Shown piece by piece: positions 35,189 through 44,058 of a stretch of DNA of 64,000 nucleotides. The DNA lies in assembly GCA_942493345.1 (NCBI GenBank), contig OW818695.1, positions 1,488,001 to 1,552,000 on the forward strand, given 5' to 3'. Under the pieces are notes generated by a model. The model had not been told where the DNA came from and did not search any database. It saw nothing but the letters and a program-made list of their open reading frames with translations. Within the stretch, counting starts at the first letter, position 1. Every line of letters begins with the position of its first letter. This DNA comes from GWE2-42-39 sp942493345 (GTDB taxonomy: Bacteria > Bacteroidota > Bacteroidia > Bacteroidales > Prolixibacteraceae). The position numbers and the translations under genes are program-made.

Positions 35189-35656
35189 ATGACCTTAAAA
35201 AATAACCTCGACAATGTTGACCTGAGTATCCTCAACATTATAACAAAAAATGCCCGGATTCCGTTTAAAGATGTTGCTGCAGAAGTAGGAGTGTCGCGTG
35301 CAGCCGTTCATCAGCGCGTAAACCGGATGGTTGAAATGGGGGTCATTATCGGATCCGGTTATCACATCAGTCCCCAAAAAGTTGACTACACAACGTGTAC
35401 GTACATTGGCATTTTTTTGGAAAGAGGAAGTATGTATCACAACGTAGCTGAAAAATTAAAGGATATTCCCGAAATTGTCGAATGCCACTATATAACCGGT
35501 TCATATGCAATATTTGTAAAGGTATACGCCAGAGACAACGAACACCTGAAAGAGATTTTAAGTAATCAGGTTCAAAAAATAGGGGGAATTTCGTCAACCG
35601 AAACATTTATTTCACTGGAAGAGACTTTCAAAAGGGAAGTTCCTGTTAACGTGTAA
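35189..35656 (+). CDS. Lrp/AsnC-family transcriptional regulator
   Basis: 155 residues. N-terminal HTH about 8-58 (VDLSILNIITKNARIPFKDVAAEVGVSRAAVHQRVNRM) and C-terminal ligand-sensing RAM domain about 70-145. Such proteins bind DNA as octamers and respond to amino acids. A TACTTTTA at 35153-35160 is a candidate -7 element. No amino-acid gene is adjacent, so it probably acts on distant targets and on itself. Confidence 0.92.
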   Translation: MTLKNNLDNVDLSILNIITKNARIPFKDVAAEVGVSRAAVHQRVNRMVEMGVIIGSGYHISPQKVDYTTCTYIGIFLERGSMYHNVAEKLKDIPEIVECHYITGSYAIFVKVYARDNEHLKEILSNQVQKIGGISSTETFISLEETFKREVPVNV

Positions 35657-35871
35657 TTTCATTCTCTGTCAATTCCAAAGACAATTATTGATACGACTAC
35701 TATCTACGGGTAAATTCAGCTTGTCTATAAGATTACCCAAGTCGTTCCGGAACGTTTTTCTTACCGAATTCAGGTAATCATCCAACGTGGCTTTCAAATC
35801 TTGATTATAACAATTATCCAGATTGTGTCGCAAAGATTGGCTTCGTTTAGTATACTCACATATCATCCACT

Positions 35872-36594
35872 CTACCAGCCTGAAGCCAGTATATCAGCAA
35901 TATGGATTGGTTTTATCGGGATGTTATTTTTTCGGATATATCCTTCCAGGTTCATCAGGCAAGACGATTCGGTAGAGATGATATATTCGGCGCCGGTTTT
36001 CAGCGCATTCTCTATTTTTTGTTCTGTCATGGCAGTCGAAATGGCCGTGAATTTTGCAGAAAAAGTACCACCAAAACCGCAGCACGTTTCAGTTTCTTCC
36101 ATTTCAACCAGCTCCAGTCCTTTTACCTTTGAAAGCAAGAACCTTGGTTCCTGCCTGATTCCGTATTCCCGGAGGGCGGAGCAGGCATCGTGGTAACAAA
36201 CCGTATGAAAAAAACTCGCACCAAAATCGGTGAATTCAAGTTGGTTCACCAAAAAATCGGTCAGTTCGAACAAATTCCGGTGCAGGCGTTGGTAACCGGC
36301 AAAAAACTGATCTTCTTTTTGAAATAAGTCGGGATAATAATTTTTTATGAAGCCTGTACACGAGGCCGATGGACTGACAATTGGCCGGTCGTTCGGAAAA
36401 TCGGCAATAAATTTTTCAGCCAACGTTTTAGTTTCTTTCCAGTATCCACTATTGAATGACGGTTGCCCGCAACAGGTTTGTTCCGGATTATAATTCACCT
36501 CAACACCCGCTTTATTAAGCAATTTCACAACATTGGATGCCGTATCGGGATAGAGTTGGTCGATAAAACAAGGAATGAAAAGGTCAACAATCAT
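35872..36594 (-). CDS. CCG-domain (Fe-S)-binding oxidoreductase subunit (LutA/YkgE-like)
   Basis: 240 residues. Two CCG domains: FIPCFIDQLYPDTASNVV with EQTCCGQPSFNSG (about 1-60) and CYHDACSALREYGI with EMEETETCCGFGGTFSAKF (about 120-205). These cysteine-rich repeats bind a 4Fe-4S cluster or heterodisulfide-type cofactor; LutA is a subunit of lactate utilisation enzyme LutABC. LutB and LutC are not adjacent, so the partner must be elsewhere. The ATG at 36594 is preferred over TTG at 36615, because a perfect -7 TACTTTTG lies at 36625-36618. Confidence 0.87.
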   Translation of the reverse strand: MIVDLFIPCFIDQLYPDTASNVVKLLNKAGVEVNYNPEQTCCGQPSFNSGYWKETKTLAEKFIADFPNDRPIVSPSASCTGFIKNYYPDLFQKEDQFFAGYQRLHRNLFELTDFLVNQLEFTDFGASFFHTVCYHDACSALREYGIRQEPRFLLSKVKGLELVEMEETETCCGFGGTFSAKFTAISTAMTEQKIENALKTGAEYIISTESSCLMNLEGYIRKNNIPIKPIHIADILASGW

Positions 36595-36617
36595 GGATAC
36601 AAAATTAGTTTGCAAGG

Positions 36618-36625
36618 CAAAAGTA
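36618..36625 (-). promoter_or_regulatory. -7 element TACTTTTG of the CCG-domain gene
   Basis: Exact TAnnTTTG match on the minus strand, 24 bases upstream of the ATG at 36594. It fixes the start. Confidence 0.55.
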
Positions 36626-36700
36626 AACTTTAAGCGGTAAATTTCACGCAGTACCCATGAAAAAGCCGAAGAAATTTAGATTTCAGAAACTGCTGAGAAC

Positions 36701-36726
36701 AAAAAACCCCGCCATCGGCGAGGTTT
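36701..36726 (-). terminator. Intrinsic terminator of tRNA-Trp
   Basis: On the minus strand AAAACCTCGCC, loop GAT, GGCGGGGTTTTTT: seven stem pairs (one T-G) and a T-run, directly after the tRNA 3' end. Confidence 0.8.
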
Positions 36727-36728
36727 TG

Positions 36729-36801
36729 CACGGGAGGAGCGACTCGAACGCCCGACACCTGGTTTTGGAGACCAGTGCTCTACCAACTGAGCTACACCCG
36801 T
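36729..36801 (-). tRNA. tRNA-Trp (CCA anticodon)
   Basis: 73 bases on the minus strand. Acceptor ACGGGTG pairs with the 3' side with one T-T mismatch; D-arm GTAGCTCAGTTGGTAGAGC; anticodon stem CTGGT/ACCAG with loop CTCCAAA, anticodon CCA; T-loop GTTCGAGTC; discriminator G73, as expected for tryptophan. Full CCA is not encoded. Followed by a strong terminator. Confidence 0.95.
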
Positions 36802-37253
36802 TTTTATTTTGCGAGTGCAAATATAATAATAACTTCATAACTACCTATAATTTTCAAAAAATATTGCCCTTTTTGGAGCCCGAAAAAGTCATCGAAATAC
36901 CAGTTTTTATATATAAATATCACGAAATGATACATTCATATAATGCTCATTTTTTTTCATTTCACAGGCTCTCAAAGAAAAATATGCCGTTGCTTTTTTG
37001 GCTTTTAAAGAAATAATCCTGTAAAATCAAGATTTAAGAAAGAATATTCTGTTGATAACTCTGCAGAAAAAGCATTTATCAAGGCATTTCCGGGCTGAAA
37101 AATCCTTCATTACGCCTTTCTGGCAACCGTTTTTATCGTCTCATTTTTCCGCTACCGATTCTGTTTTTCCACAAGAAAAAGATTCGAGACGCACTGGAAT
37201 ATCATTAATAAATAAAGGCCTAAAGTTATTGAACTTCAAGCCTTTATTTGTTG
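36802..37253. other. Spacer between tRNA-Trp and tRNA-Ser
   Basis: About 450 AT-rich bases. Apart from the terminator of tRNA-Ser at 37211-37250 and whatever promoter serves tRNA-Trp, I see no gene. Open frames crossing it run through the tRNA genes and have no family content. Confidence 0.5.
37211..37250 (-). terminator. Hairpin downstream of tRNA-Ser
   Basis: AATAAAGGC (37211-37219) pairs with GCCTTTATT (37240-37248), with a partly paired inner stretch. Located 3' of the minus-strand tRNA-Ser. Confidence 0.6.
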
Positions 37254-37340
37254 CGGAGAGAGAGGGATTCGAACCCCCGGACCGCTCTCACGGTCAACGG
37301 TTTTCAAGACCGCCGCGATCGACCACTCTGCCATCTCTCC
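37254..37340 (-). tRNA. tRNA-Ser (UGA anticodon)
   Basis: 87 bases on the minus strand. Acceptor GGAGAGA pairs perfectly with the 3' strand; D-arm starting TGGCAGAGTGGTCGA; anticodon stem with loop CTTGAAA, anticodon TGA; a long variable arm (TTGACCGTGAGAGCGGTC region) as expected for a class II tRNA; T-loop GGTTCGAATCC; discriminator G. Confidence 0.95.
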
Positions 37341-37605
37341 TTAAGCGGTGGCAAAAGTAGAATAAAATTTCAGAACGCAAAAATTATTGTGAAAAAAAAA
37401 GAAAGTATTATTTTAAAAAAAAAGGGTGTAGGGGTTGCATTTTTGAATCTTATTTAAGAATTTAGTAAGGTATAAAATCGTTCGTCTTAAAACCATTGAT
37501 TTTACTAATAGTTTAGAGATTTTTGCAAAACGATTTCAGACAAAAAGAAACGTAAAATTATATATTTATTTCAGTTTATTTTTTAAACCCTAAACATGTT
37601 TACTT

Positions 37606-37875
37606 ATGAACAAAGCTCAATTAATTGACGCCATTGCTGAAAAAGCAGGATTGACTAAAGCTGACTCAAAAAAAGCCCTCGACGCTTTCGTAGAAGCTAC
37701 TACTGACGCCCTCAAAAACGGCGACCGTGTTGCATTGATCGGTTTCGGATCGTTTGCTGTTGCTACTCGTAGTGCCAGAACTGGCAGAAACCCACAATCA
37801 GGTTCTCCTATCGAAATTCCGGAAAAGAAAGTGGTTAAATTCAAACCAGGAGCTGAATTGTCTGACACTATTTAG
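37606..37875 (+). CDS. HU-family DNA-binding protein
   Basis: 89 residues, exact HU length. MNKAQLIDAIAEKAGLTKAD forms the helical dimer core; the beta-arm region contains GFGSFAVATRSARTGRNPQSG with the conserved RxxRxGRNP DNA-intercalating tip. A nucleoid protein that bends DNA. A long AT-rich leader precedes it and a strong hairpin terminator follows within 25 bases. Confidence 0.96.
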   Translation: MNKAQLIDAIAEKAGLTKADSKKALDAFVEATTDALKNGDRVALIGFGSFAVATRSARTGRNPQSGSPIEIPEKKVVKFKPGAELSDTI

Positions 37876-37897
37876 TCGGCACTTTGAAGAAATTGAG

Positions 37898-37932
37898 AAG
37901 GGGGATGCATTCATGGTATCCCCCTTTTTATT
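37898..37932 (+). terminator. Intrinsic terminator of the HU gene
   Basis: AAGGGGGAT pairs with ATCCCCCTT around GCATTCATGGT, followed by a T-rich run. The T-run also contains the probable -7 element TATTTTTG (37935-37942) of the next gene. Confidence 0.8.
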
Positions 37933-37946
37933 TTTATTTTTGCAGG

Positions 37947-38624
37947 ATGGACAAACAGTTAATTGAATATTTATCTCAATTTGTAAACGATGACCGGTTG
38001 CAGTTATTTTACAGCAACCTCGAAAACCGTACCTGCTATCTGACAATCGTTTTGGAAGATATTTTCCAGCCGCAAAATGCAAGCGCTGTTTTGCGTTCGG
38101 CCGATTGTTTTGGAATCCAGGATATACATATTATTGAGAAACGCAACCGGTTTGCGGTCGATAGCGAAGTTGCCATGGGAGCTTCGAAATGGCTCAACCT
38201 GAAAAGATACTGCGATTGCAAAGAAAACAGCCTCGAAGCAATCCGCAGCCTGAAAGCTGAAGGATACCGCATCATTGCAACCAGTCCGCATATTGACGAT
38301 GTGAACCTCGAAAACTTTGATTTACAAAAAGGAAAGGCTGCGCTGGTATTTGGCACCGAGCTGACCGGGATTTCCGATACGATAAAAAATGAAGCCGACG
38401 AATTTCTGAAAATCCCGATGTACGGGTTCACCGAAAGCCTGAACATTTCGGTTTCGGCGGCCATTATCATGCACCACCTTACCCTGCGCATGAAAAACGA
38501 AACCGGGATCAACTGGAAATTGAATGACGACGACCGCGATCAGACGTTGCTCCTCTGGCTTCGGAAAACAATCAAGCAGTCGGATTTGTTGGAAAAGAAA
38601 TTTCATGAATTGTATGCAAAATAA
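37947..38624 (+). CDS. TrmH/SpoU-family RNA 2'-O-methyltransferase
   Basis: 225 residues, SPOUT (trefoil-knot) fold. NASAVLRSADCFGIQDIHII, KAALVFGTELTGIS and GFTESLNISVSAAIIMHHL are the three SpoU motifs (SAM pocket in motifs 2 and 3). C-terminal LLLWLRKTIKQSD region fits TrmH, which methylates G18 of tRNAs. The ATG at 37947 is used; upstream in-frame codons fall inside the HU terminator. Overlaps the DPP III start by 11 bases. Confidence 0.9.
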   Translation: MDKQLIEYLSQFVNDDRLQLFYSNLENRTCYLTIVLEDIFQPQNASAVLRSADCFGIQDIHIIEKRNRFAVDSEVAMGASKWLNLKRYCDCKENSLEAIRSLKAEGYRIIATSPHIDDVNLENFDLQKGKAALVFGTELTGISDTIKNEADEFLKIPMYGFTESLNISVSAAIIMHHLTLRMKNETGINWKLNDDDRDQTLLLWLRKTIKQSDLLEKKFHELYAK

Positions 38625-40581
38625 GAATAACGTTTTTGTGGAGAAATTTGCCGATGTGAAGATTCTCCGGTACGATGTGCCTGGATTTGATGATCTTCCG
38701 GCAAATCAGAAATTGTACATTTATTATTTGGCGCAGGCAGCAAAATGCGGCCGCGATATTTTGTGGGATCAGAACAACCGTTACAACCTTCGGGTCAGGG
38801 CAGTGCTCGAAAATATTTATAAAACCTACCGGGGAAACCGTCAAACAGCAGAATTTTCGGAATTTGAAATTTACATGAAACGGGTTTGGTTCTCGAATGG
38901 CATCCATCATCACTATTCGACCGAAAAAATGCAGCCCGGTTTTGCCGCTAGGTATTTTGACGAGCTGATTGCCAACAGCGACTGGAGTATTTTTTCTTCC
39001 GCCGAAAAAGATGCAGAAGAATTGATTCCGCTGGTAAAGGAAATCATTTTCAATTCTGAAAAAGAAACGAAACGGGTGTGCCTCGATGCCGGAAAAGATT
39101 TGATCGGCGCGTCGGCCAACAATTATTACCGGGGAGTGACGCAACATGAAGTCGAAGAATTCTATAACAGGAAGAGGGATTTGAACGAAAAACAACCGGT
39201 TTCGTTTGGACTGAATTCCACTTTAATAAAAGAAGGCGGCCAGCTTCAGGAAAAAATATGGAAAGCCGACGATTTGTACGGGGAAGCCATACGGCAAATT
39301 ATTTTTTATCTGGAAAAGGCAAAAAATTATGCAGAAAACGAGCCGCAACAAAAATACATTTCCGTTTTAATTGATTATTACCGGACGGGCAACCTCCGGA
39401 AATTCGATGAATACAATATTTTGTGGCTCCGGGAGTTGGACGGGCAAATCGATTTTATTAACGGGTTTATCGAAGTTTACGGCGACCCGCTGGGAATAAA
39501 GGGAAGCTGGGAATCAATAGTGAATCTGAAAGACCACGAAGCCAGTGTCCGTGCCGATATCCTCAGTAAAAATGCACAGTGGTTTGAGAGCCACTCGCCG
39601 GTTGCCGAAAAATTCAGGAAAGAAAAAGTAAAAGGGGTGAGCGCCAAAGTGATCAACGTGGCAATGCTGGGCGGCGACTGCCATCCGGCAACTCCGATTG
39701 GTATCAATTTGCCCAACTCGGAGTGGATCAGGGAACAGTATGGCTCCAAATCGGTAACCATCGAAAATATTACCCATGCGTATTTCCTCGATTCGATGAA
39801 CAACGGCATGTTGGAAGAATTTGCCGCTTCGCAGGAAGAAATTGAACGGGCAAAAAATTACGGTTACCTGGCCGGGAACCTGCACACAGACTTGCACGAG
39901 TGCCTCGGTCATGGTTCCGGAAAAATGAATGAAGGAGTGAAGCCGGAAGACCTGAAAAATTACTATTCGACCATTGAAGAAACCCGTGCCGACTTGTTCG
40001 CCCTGTATTACATAACCGACGAAAAATTGATTGAACTTGGGCTGGGTCCTTCTCCGGAAGCGGGCAAAGCGGAATACGATTCGTACCTGAGAAATGGCTT
40101 GCTGACCCAACTCACCCGCATTGAACTGGGAAAAGATCTGGAGGAATCGCACATGCGCAACCGCCAGTTGATTGCCCGTTGGGCGTGTGAAGCGGGGAAA
40201 AGAGAAAAAGTGGCCGAGTTTATTCAGGAAGAAGGCAAAACCTATATTGCCATCAGAAATTACGAACGACTGCGCGAACTGTTCGGCGAGTTGTTGCACG
40301 AAATTCAGCGAATTAAATCGGAAGGCGATTTTGCTGCGGCACAACAACTGGTCGAAAATTATGGGGTAAAAGTTGACCGCGAAATTCACCGCGAAATTCT
40401 GGAACGCTTTAAAAAGCTGGAGATTGCGCCCTACGCGGGCTTTTTAAATCCGGAATACGAGTTGATAATAAATGAAAAAGGGGACATATCGGATGTGAGA
40501 ATCAAGGAAGCAAACGATTTTGCCAAGCAGATGCTCCATTATTCCGACCAATTTGGCTTTTTACCGCTGGTGAATGAATGA
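38614..40581 (+). CDS. Dipeptidyl peptidase III (peptidase M49)
   Basis: 655 residues. Zinc site HECLGH (H428, E429, H433) and second motif EETRAD (455-460), the M49 hallmarks; TRTHAY-like part ENITHAYFLDSM precedes them. It removes dipeptides from peptide N-termini. No signal peptide is seen, so this copy is cytoplasmic, unlike many Bacteroidota M49 proteins that carry one. Start ATG at 38614 (MQNKNNVFVEK) overlaps trmH by 11 bases; an ATG three codons earlier is possible. Longer starts fall inside trmH and encode non-family residues. Confidence 0.92.
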   Translation: MQNKNNVFVEKFADVKILRYDVPGFDDLPANQKLYIYYLAQAAKCGRDILWDQNNRYNLRVRAVLENIYKTYRGNRQTAEFSEFEIYMKRVWFSNGIHHHYSTEKMQPGFAARYFDELIANSDWSIFSSAEKDAEELIPLVKEIIFNSEKETKRVCLDAGKDLIGASANNYYRGVTQHEVEEFYNRKRDLNEKQPVSFGLNSTLIKEGGQLQEKIWKADDLYGEAIRQIIFYLEKAKNYAENEPQQKYISVLIDYYRTGNLRKFDEYNILWLRELDGQIDFINGFIEVYGDPLGIKGSWESIVNLKDHEASVRADILSKNAQWFESHSPVAEKFRKEKVKGVSAKVINVAMLGGDCHPATPIGINLPNSEWIREQYGSKSVTIENITHAYFLDSMNNGMLEEFAASQEEIERAKNYGYLAGNLHTDLHECLGHGSGKMNEGVKPEDLKNYYSTIEETRADLFALYYITDEKLIELGLGPSPEAGKAEYDSYLRNGLLTQLTRIELGKDLEESHMRNRQLIARWACEAGKREKVAEFIQEEGKTYIAIRNYERLRELFGELLHEIQRIKSEGDFAAAQQLVENYGVKVDREIHREILERFKKLEIAPYAGFLNPEYELIINEKGDISDVRIKEANDFAKQMLHYSDQFGFLPLVNE

Positions 40582-40597
40582 AAAAACTCGCTACTTC

Positions 40598-41524
40598 CTA
40601 TTTGATGAATCCCAAATTTCGTTTCAGCCCCGCGAAGCCAGTCCGTTGCAATGCCGAATCCCGGAAAAGCTCATCGAACAACAAATTATCCATTTGCTGC
40701 CATTCATCATTTGTTAGTTTTAAAAGCCGGGGATGCGGCTCAAATTCAGGTTCTTTATGGGAAACCGGTTTTTGGTTCCAAGGGCAAACATCCTGACAAA
40801 TATCGCAGCCAAACACGCGGTTTTCAAACCTGCCCTTCAGCGATTCGTCCAGATATCCCTTTTTCTCGATGGTTTGATACGAAATACATTTCCGGGCATC
40901 GAGCACAAAAGGTTCAACAATAGCACCGGTCGGACAGGCATCGATGCAGCGGGTACAGTTCCCGCAGTGGTTACGGATCAGCTTTTCATCGGGTTCCAGT
41001 CCCAGGTCGATAATCAGTTCACCAATAAAAAAGAAGCTGCCATGTTCTACCGAAATCAGGTTGGTGTTTTTGCCGATCCAGCCCAGCCCGGCTTTTGCAG
41101 CCCATGCACGGTCGAGCACCGGCGCCGAATCGACAAAAACGCGCCCTCCGCAGGGAGCAATTTCTTCCTGAATAAATTTCAACAAAACATGCAATTTATC
41201 TTTCAGCACAAAGTGATAATCTTTGCCGTACGCATATTTTGAAATCACCGGTGCAGCGGGGTCTTCCTGTGTTTTCTCCGGAAAATAATTCAGTAAAACC
41301 GAAACCACCGACCATGCATTTTCAACCAGCAGGCGCGGGTCGAGCCGCTTGTCGAGATGCCGTTCCATGTAGGCCATTTCCCCATGGCGCCATTCGCCCA
41401 GCCATTGTTCCAGATGTTCTTTTTCTTCGGGAAGATAATCAGCACGCGAAATACCGCAGGCATGAAATCCCAATTCCGCGGCTTTCTTCTTTATTAATTC
41501 CGATTTCGTTACACGAGTTTCCAT
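40598..41524 (-). CDS. queG: Epoxyqueuosine reductase
   Basis: 308 residues. Reduces epoxyqueuosine to queuosine at tRNA wobble position 34 with cobalamin and two 4Fe-4S clusters. N-terminal cobalamin-binding part has GFHACGISRADYLPEE and YAYGKDYHFVLKDKL; the active-site loop DSAPVLDRAWAAKAGLGWIGKN is intact; ferredoxin motifs are CGNCTRCIDACPTGA and CDICQDVCPWN. A -7 TAAATTTG lies at 41550-41543. Convergent with DPP III, 16 bases between stops. Confidence 0.95.
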   Translation of the reverse strand: METRVTKSELIKKKAAELGFHACGISRADYLPEEKEHLEQWLGEWRHGEMAYMERHLDKRLDPRLLVENAWSVVSVLLNYFPEKTQEDPAAPVISKYAYGKDYHFVLKDKLHVLLKFIQEEIAPCGGRVFVDSAPVLDRAWAAKAGLGWIGKNTNLISVEHGSFFFIGELIIDLGLEPDEKLIRNHCGNCTRCIDACPTGAIVEPFVLDARKCISYQTIEKKGYLDESLKGRFENRVFGCDICQDVCPWNQKPVSHKEPEFEPHPRLLKLTNDEWQQMDNLLFDELFRDSALQRTGFAGLKRNLGFIK

Positions 41525-41542
41525 TTATGAACTATTCTTCTT

Positions 41543-41550
41543 CAAATTTA
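41543..41550 (-). promoter_or_regulatory. -7 element TAAATTTG of queG
   Basis: Exact TAnnTTTG on the minus strand, 18 bases upstream of the queG ATG at 41524. Confidence 0.5.
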
Positions 41551-41706
41551 TAAAAAGAAACCATTCCGGGATTGAAGTTTGACAGATGCAGATTTTACTC
41601 TAATTTCGCATTTTGTTTCTAAAATAGGAGTCAGAAAAATTACTGAATCAAACAAGTGTTTGTCTATTTTTAATAAATTGCAAGCCAATCCTAAAACACA
41701 ACGACC

Positions 41707-42510
41707 ATGAAACTTAGAATCCAGTCATCTATTCCCCGAATTTTGTTTTTCATTGTTTTAATTGCTTTGTCCTTTCTTTGCAGAGAAAATTCAACAGCAG
41801 CTTCGCGTGATTATTATGCACTGAAAGTTTATCATCTGAAAGACCAAACGCAAGCTGACCGGGTGGAAAAATATCTAAAAGAAGCCTATCTTCCGGCATT
41901 GCACAAGGCTGGCATTAAAAAAGTCGGCGTTTTTAAACCAATTACAGAAAGCGTGGAAACTGGGTTGTCGTTGTTTGTTTGGATGCCTTTAAAATCGTTG
42001 GAGCAACTTTTATATTTGAACGCGACCATTGGAAAAGACGTTCAATACCAGGCAGCTGGAGCCGATTACATTGAATCGGCCTATAATAATCCTCCCTACC
42101 AGCGAATTGAAACCATTCTTTTGAAAGCATTCGAAAACATGCCTGTATTCTCTGCTCCAAACTATTCAACGCCGCCATCGGAACGTGTTTATGAATTGCG
42201 GAGCTATGAAGGCCCAACTGAAAAAATATTTCAGAATAAAGTAGAAATGTTCAATGCCGGAGGAGAAATTGACCTGTTTAAAAAGCTGGATTTCAATGCC
42301 CTGTTTTATGCCGAAGTGATCTCCGGAGGCATTATGCCCAACCTGATGTACATGACTACTTTTTCGGATATGAAATCGCATGACGAACATTGGAAAACAT
42401 TCGGCAGTCATCCCGACTGGAAAGCCATTTCAGGATTGGAAAAGTATAAAAACAACGTTTCTCATATCACCAAATATTTATTGAAACCCACCGATTATTC
42501 AGATCTTTAA
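41707..42510 (+). CDS. Exported NIPSNAP-family protein
   Basis: 267 residues. A signal peptide-like N-terminus (hydrophobic 11-27), then two NIPSNAP/Dabb-like ferredoxin-fold units: about 36-140 (YYALKVYHLKDQTQADRVEKYL) and 163-262 (VYELRSYEGPTEKIFQNKVEMF). Function of bacterial members is not established; they often sit in sugar-utilisation clusters of Bacteroidota. It precedes the sialate O-acetylesterase gene by 12 bases on the same strand, so an operon. A TATTTTTA at 41665-41672 is a likely -7 element. Confidence 0.85.
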   Translation: MKLRIQSSIPRILFFIVLIALSFLCRENSTAASRDYYALKVYHLKDQTQADRVEKYLKEAYLPALHKAGIKKVGVFKPITESVETGLSLFVWMPLKSLEQLLYLNATIGKDVQYQAAGADYIESAYNNPPYQRIETILLKAFENMPVFSAPNYSTPPSERVYELRSYEGPTEKIFQNKVEMFNAGGEIDLFKKLDFNALFYAEVISGGIMPNLMYMTTFSDMKSHDEHWKTFGSHPDWKAISGLEKYKNNVSHITKYLLKPTDYSDL

Positions 42511-42522
42511 AATAATAAAACG

Positions 42523-43941
42523 ATGAACAAAAAGAATTTAAGATTATCAGGCGTATTGCTATTTTTCTTACTGATCTCTGTTTTTACCCAGGCTGAGGTT
42601 AAACTTCCCTCTATTTTTGGCGACCACATGGTTTTGCAACAACAAACTGATGCCGCAATCTGGGGTAAGGCTACTGCCGGCAAAGCGGTCAGAGTAAGTA
42701 CTTCGTGGGACAAAAAAAGTTATTCAGCACAGGCCGACAAACAGGGAAACTGGAAGCTGAAAGTAAAAACCCCAAAAGCAGGCGGTCCTTACGAAATTAC
42801 CATTTCCGATGGTTCAGTTCTGAAACTGAAAGATGTTTTAATTGGCGAAGTATGGCTTTGCTCGGGGCAATCGAATATGGTAATGCCCATGAAAGGATAT
42901 CGTAACCAACCCATTATTGGATCAAACGAAGCCATTGCAACATCGGCAAACCCGGACATCCGAATGATTAATGTCAAACTGGATAAAAGCCTTGAACCAA
43001 AGGATGATTTTACCGGAGAATGGAAAGAATGCCTTCCGGAAAATGTACCCAATTTCAGCGCAACAGCTTATTACTTCGGGAAAATGATACAGCAGGTATT
43101 GAATGTTCCGGTTGGCTTGATCAATTCAAGCTGGGGTGGTACCCGCATCGAACCATGGATGAGTGAACCCGGAATTAAAAAATTTGATTGGGTAAACCTT
43201 CCCGACAAGAAAAAAGAAGGTGAATTCTCACAACAAACACCCACTGTACTTTTTAATGCAATGATTAATCCTTTTGTTGGATACGGAATGAAAGGGGCGA
43301 TCTGGTACCAGGGAGAATCGAACCGCAACGAACCTGATCAATACCAAAAACTGATGCCCGGGCTGGCCGAAAACTGGCGTGCCGAATGGGGTATTGGCGA
43401 TTTTCCGTTTTACTATGTGCAGATTGCACCTTACGATTACGGCATTGACGGATTGAATTCGGCCTATTTACGCGAGGCCCAGTTAAAAGCTTCGGATGTA
43501 ATCACAAACTTTGGAATGGCTTGTATCATGGAAGCCGGTGAAAAAAACTGCATCCATCCATCCAACAAAAAAGTGGCAGGCAATCGCCTTGCTTATTTGG
43601 CTTTGGCAAAAACATACGGCAAAAGCGGGTTTGCATATTCCGGCCCGGTGTTAAAAGAAATGACAACAGAAGGCAGCCTTGTGAAATTAACTTTCAACTT
43701 TGCAGACAACGGCTTGACAAGCTATGGGAAAGAACTTGAAAACTTTGAAGTGGCAGGCGAAAACAAACGGTTCATGCCAGCCAAAGCTTTTATAACCGGG
43801 CAAGGCATTACATTATATTCTCCTTCGGTAGAAAAACCGGTAGCAGTACGTTATGCGTTCAAAGACTTCGTTGTTGGCGACCTTTTCAATACAGAAGGCT
43901 TGCCTGCATCATCGTTCAGAACCGACAGTTGGGGAAAATAG
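42523..43941 (+). CDS. Sialate O-acetylesterase-like SGNH esterase (plus-strand copy)
   Basis: 472 residues; signal peptide ending TQAE near residue 25. SASA/SGNH fold with block I LIGEVWLCSGQSNMVMPM (nucleophile Ser in GQSN), block GVPVGLINSSWGGTRIEPWMS, GAIWYQGESNRNEPDQY, and a C-terminal ANCIHPSNK-type segment (NCIHPSNKKVAGNRLA) with catalytic His. Removes acetyl groups from glycans in the periplasm. Clearly homologous over its length to the esterase at 46583-47977, so a duplicated function in the PUL on the opposite strand. Ends at a bidirectional terminator. Confidence 0.9.
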   Translation: MNKKNLRLSGVLLFFLLISVFTQAEVKLPSIFGDHMVLQQQTDAAIWGKATAGKAVRVSTSWDKKSYSAQADKQGNWKLKVKTPKAGGPYEITISDGSVLKLKDVLIGEVWLCSGQSNMVMPMKGYRNQPIIGSNEAIATSANPDIRMINVKLDKSLEPKDDFTGEWKECLPENVPNFSATAYYFGKMIQQVLNVPVGLINSSWGGTRIEPWMSEPGIKKFDWVNLPDKKKEGEFSQQTPTVLFNAMINPFVGYGMKGAIWYQGESNRNEPDQYQKLMPGLAENWRAEWGIGDFPFYYVQIAPYDYGIDGLNSAYLREAQLKASDVITNFGMACIMEAGEKNCIHPSNKKVAGNRLAYLALAKTYGKSGFAYSGPVLKEMTTEGSLVKLTFNFADNGLTSYGKELENFEVAGENKRFMPAKAFITGQGITLYSPSVEKPVAVRYAFKDFVVGDLFNTEGLPASSFRTDSWGK

Positions 43942-43950
43942 ATCAATATC

Positions 43951-43995
43951 AAAAAAGAAGGCCAGCTTTCAATAATTGAAAGCTGGCCTTCTTTT
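43951..43995. terminator. Bidirectional intrinsic terminator between convergent PUL arms
   Basis: AAAAGAAGGCCAGCTTTC pairs perfectly with GAAAGCTGGCCTTCTTTT around AATAATT. T-runs exist on both strands, so it serves both the plus-strand esterase and the minus-strand PUL operon. Confidence 0.9.
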
Positions 43996-44058
43996 CCCAA
44001 TTTACAGCCCCAACCCTTTTACATCCTTCTCTTATTCTCAAAATAATCTTTTTCCCTA

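Noticed and set aside
35669..35866. Minus-strand open frame of 65 codons, 5 bases after the CCG-domain gene
   Set aside because: Suitable spacing for a co-transcribed gene, but no signal, domain or homologous pattern that I can recognise, and the neighbouring gene already ends normally.
36657..37016. Plus-strand open frame of 119 codons
   Set aside because: Runs through the tRNA-Trp gene and its terminator in antisense; not coding.
37052..37360. Plus-strand open frame of 102 codons
   Set aside because: Crosses tRNA-Ser in antisense; the EREGFEPPDRSHG stretch is the well-known artefact of translating tRNA-Ser.
39514..40389. 291-codon open frame antisense to dipeptidyl peptidase III
   Set aside because: Mirror of a strong M49 gene; Phe-rich artefactual composition.
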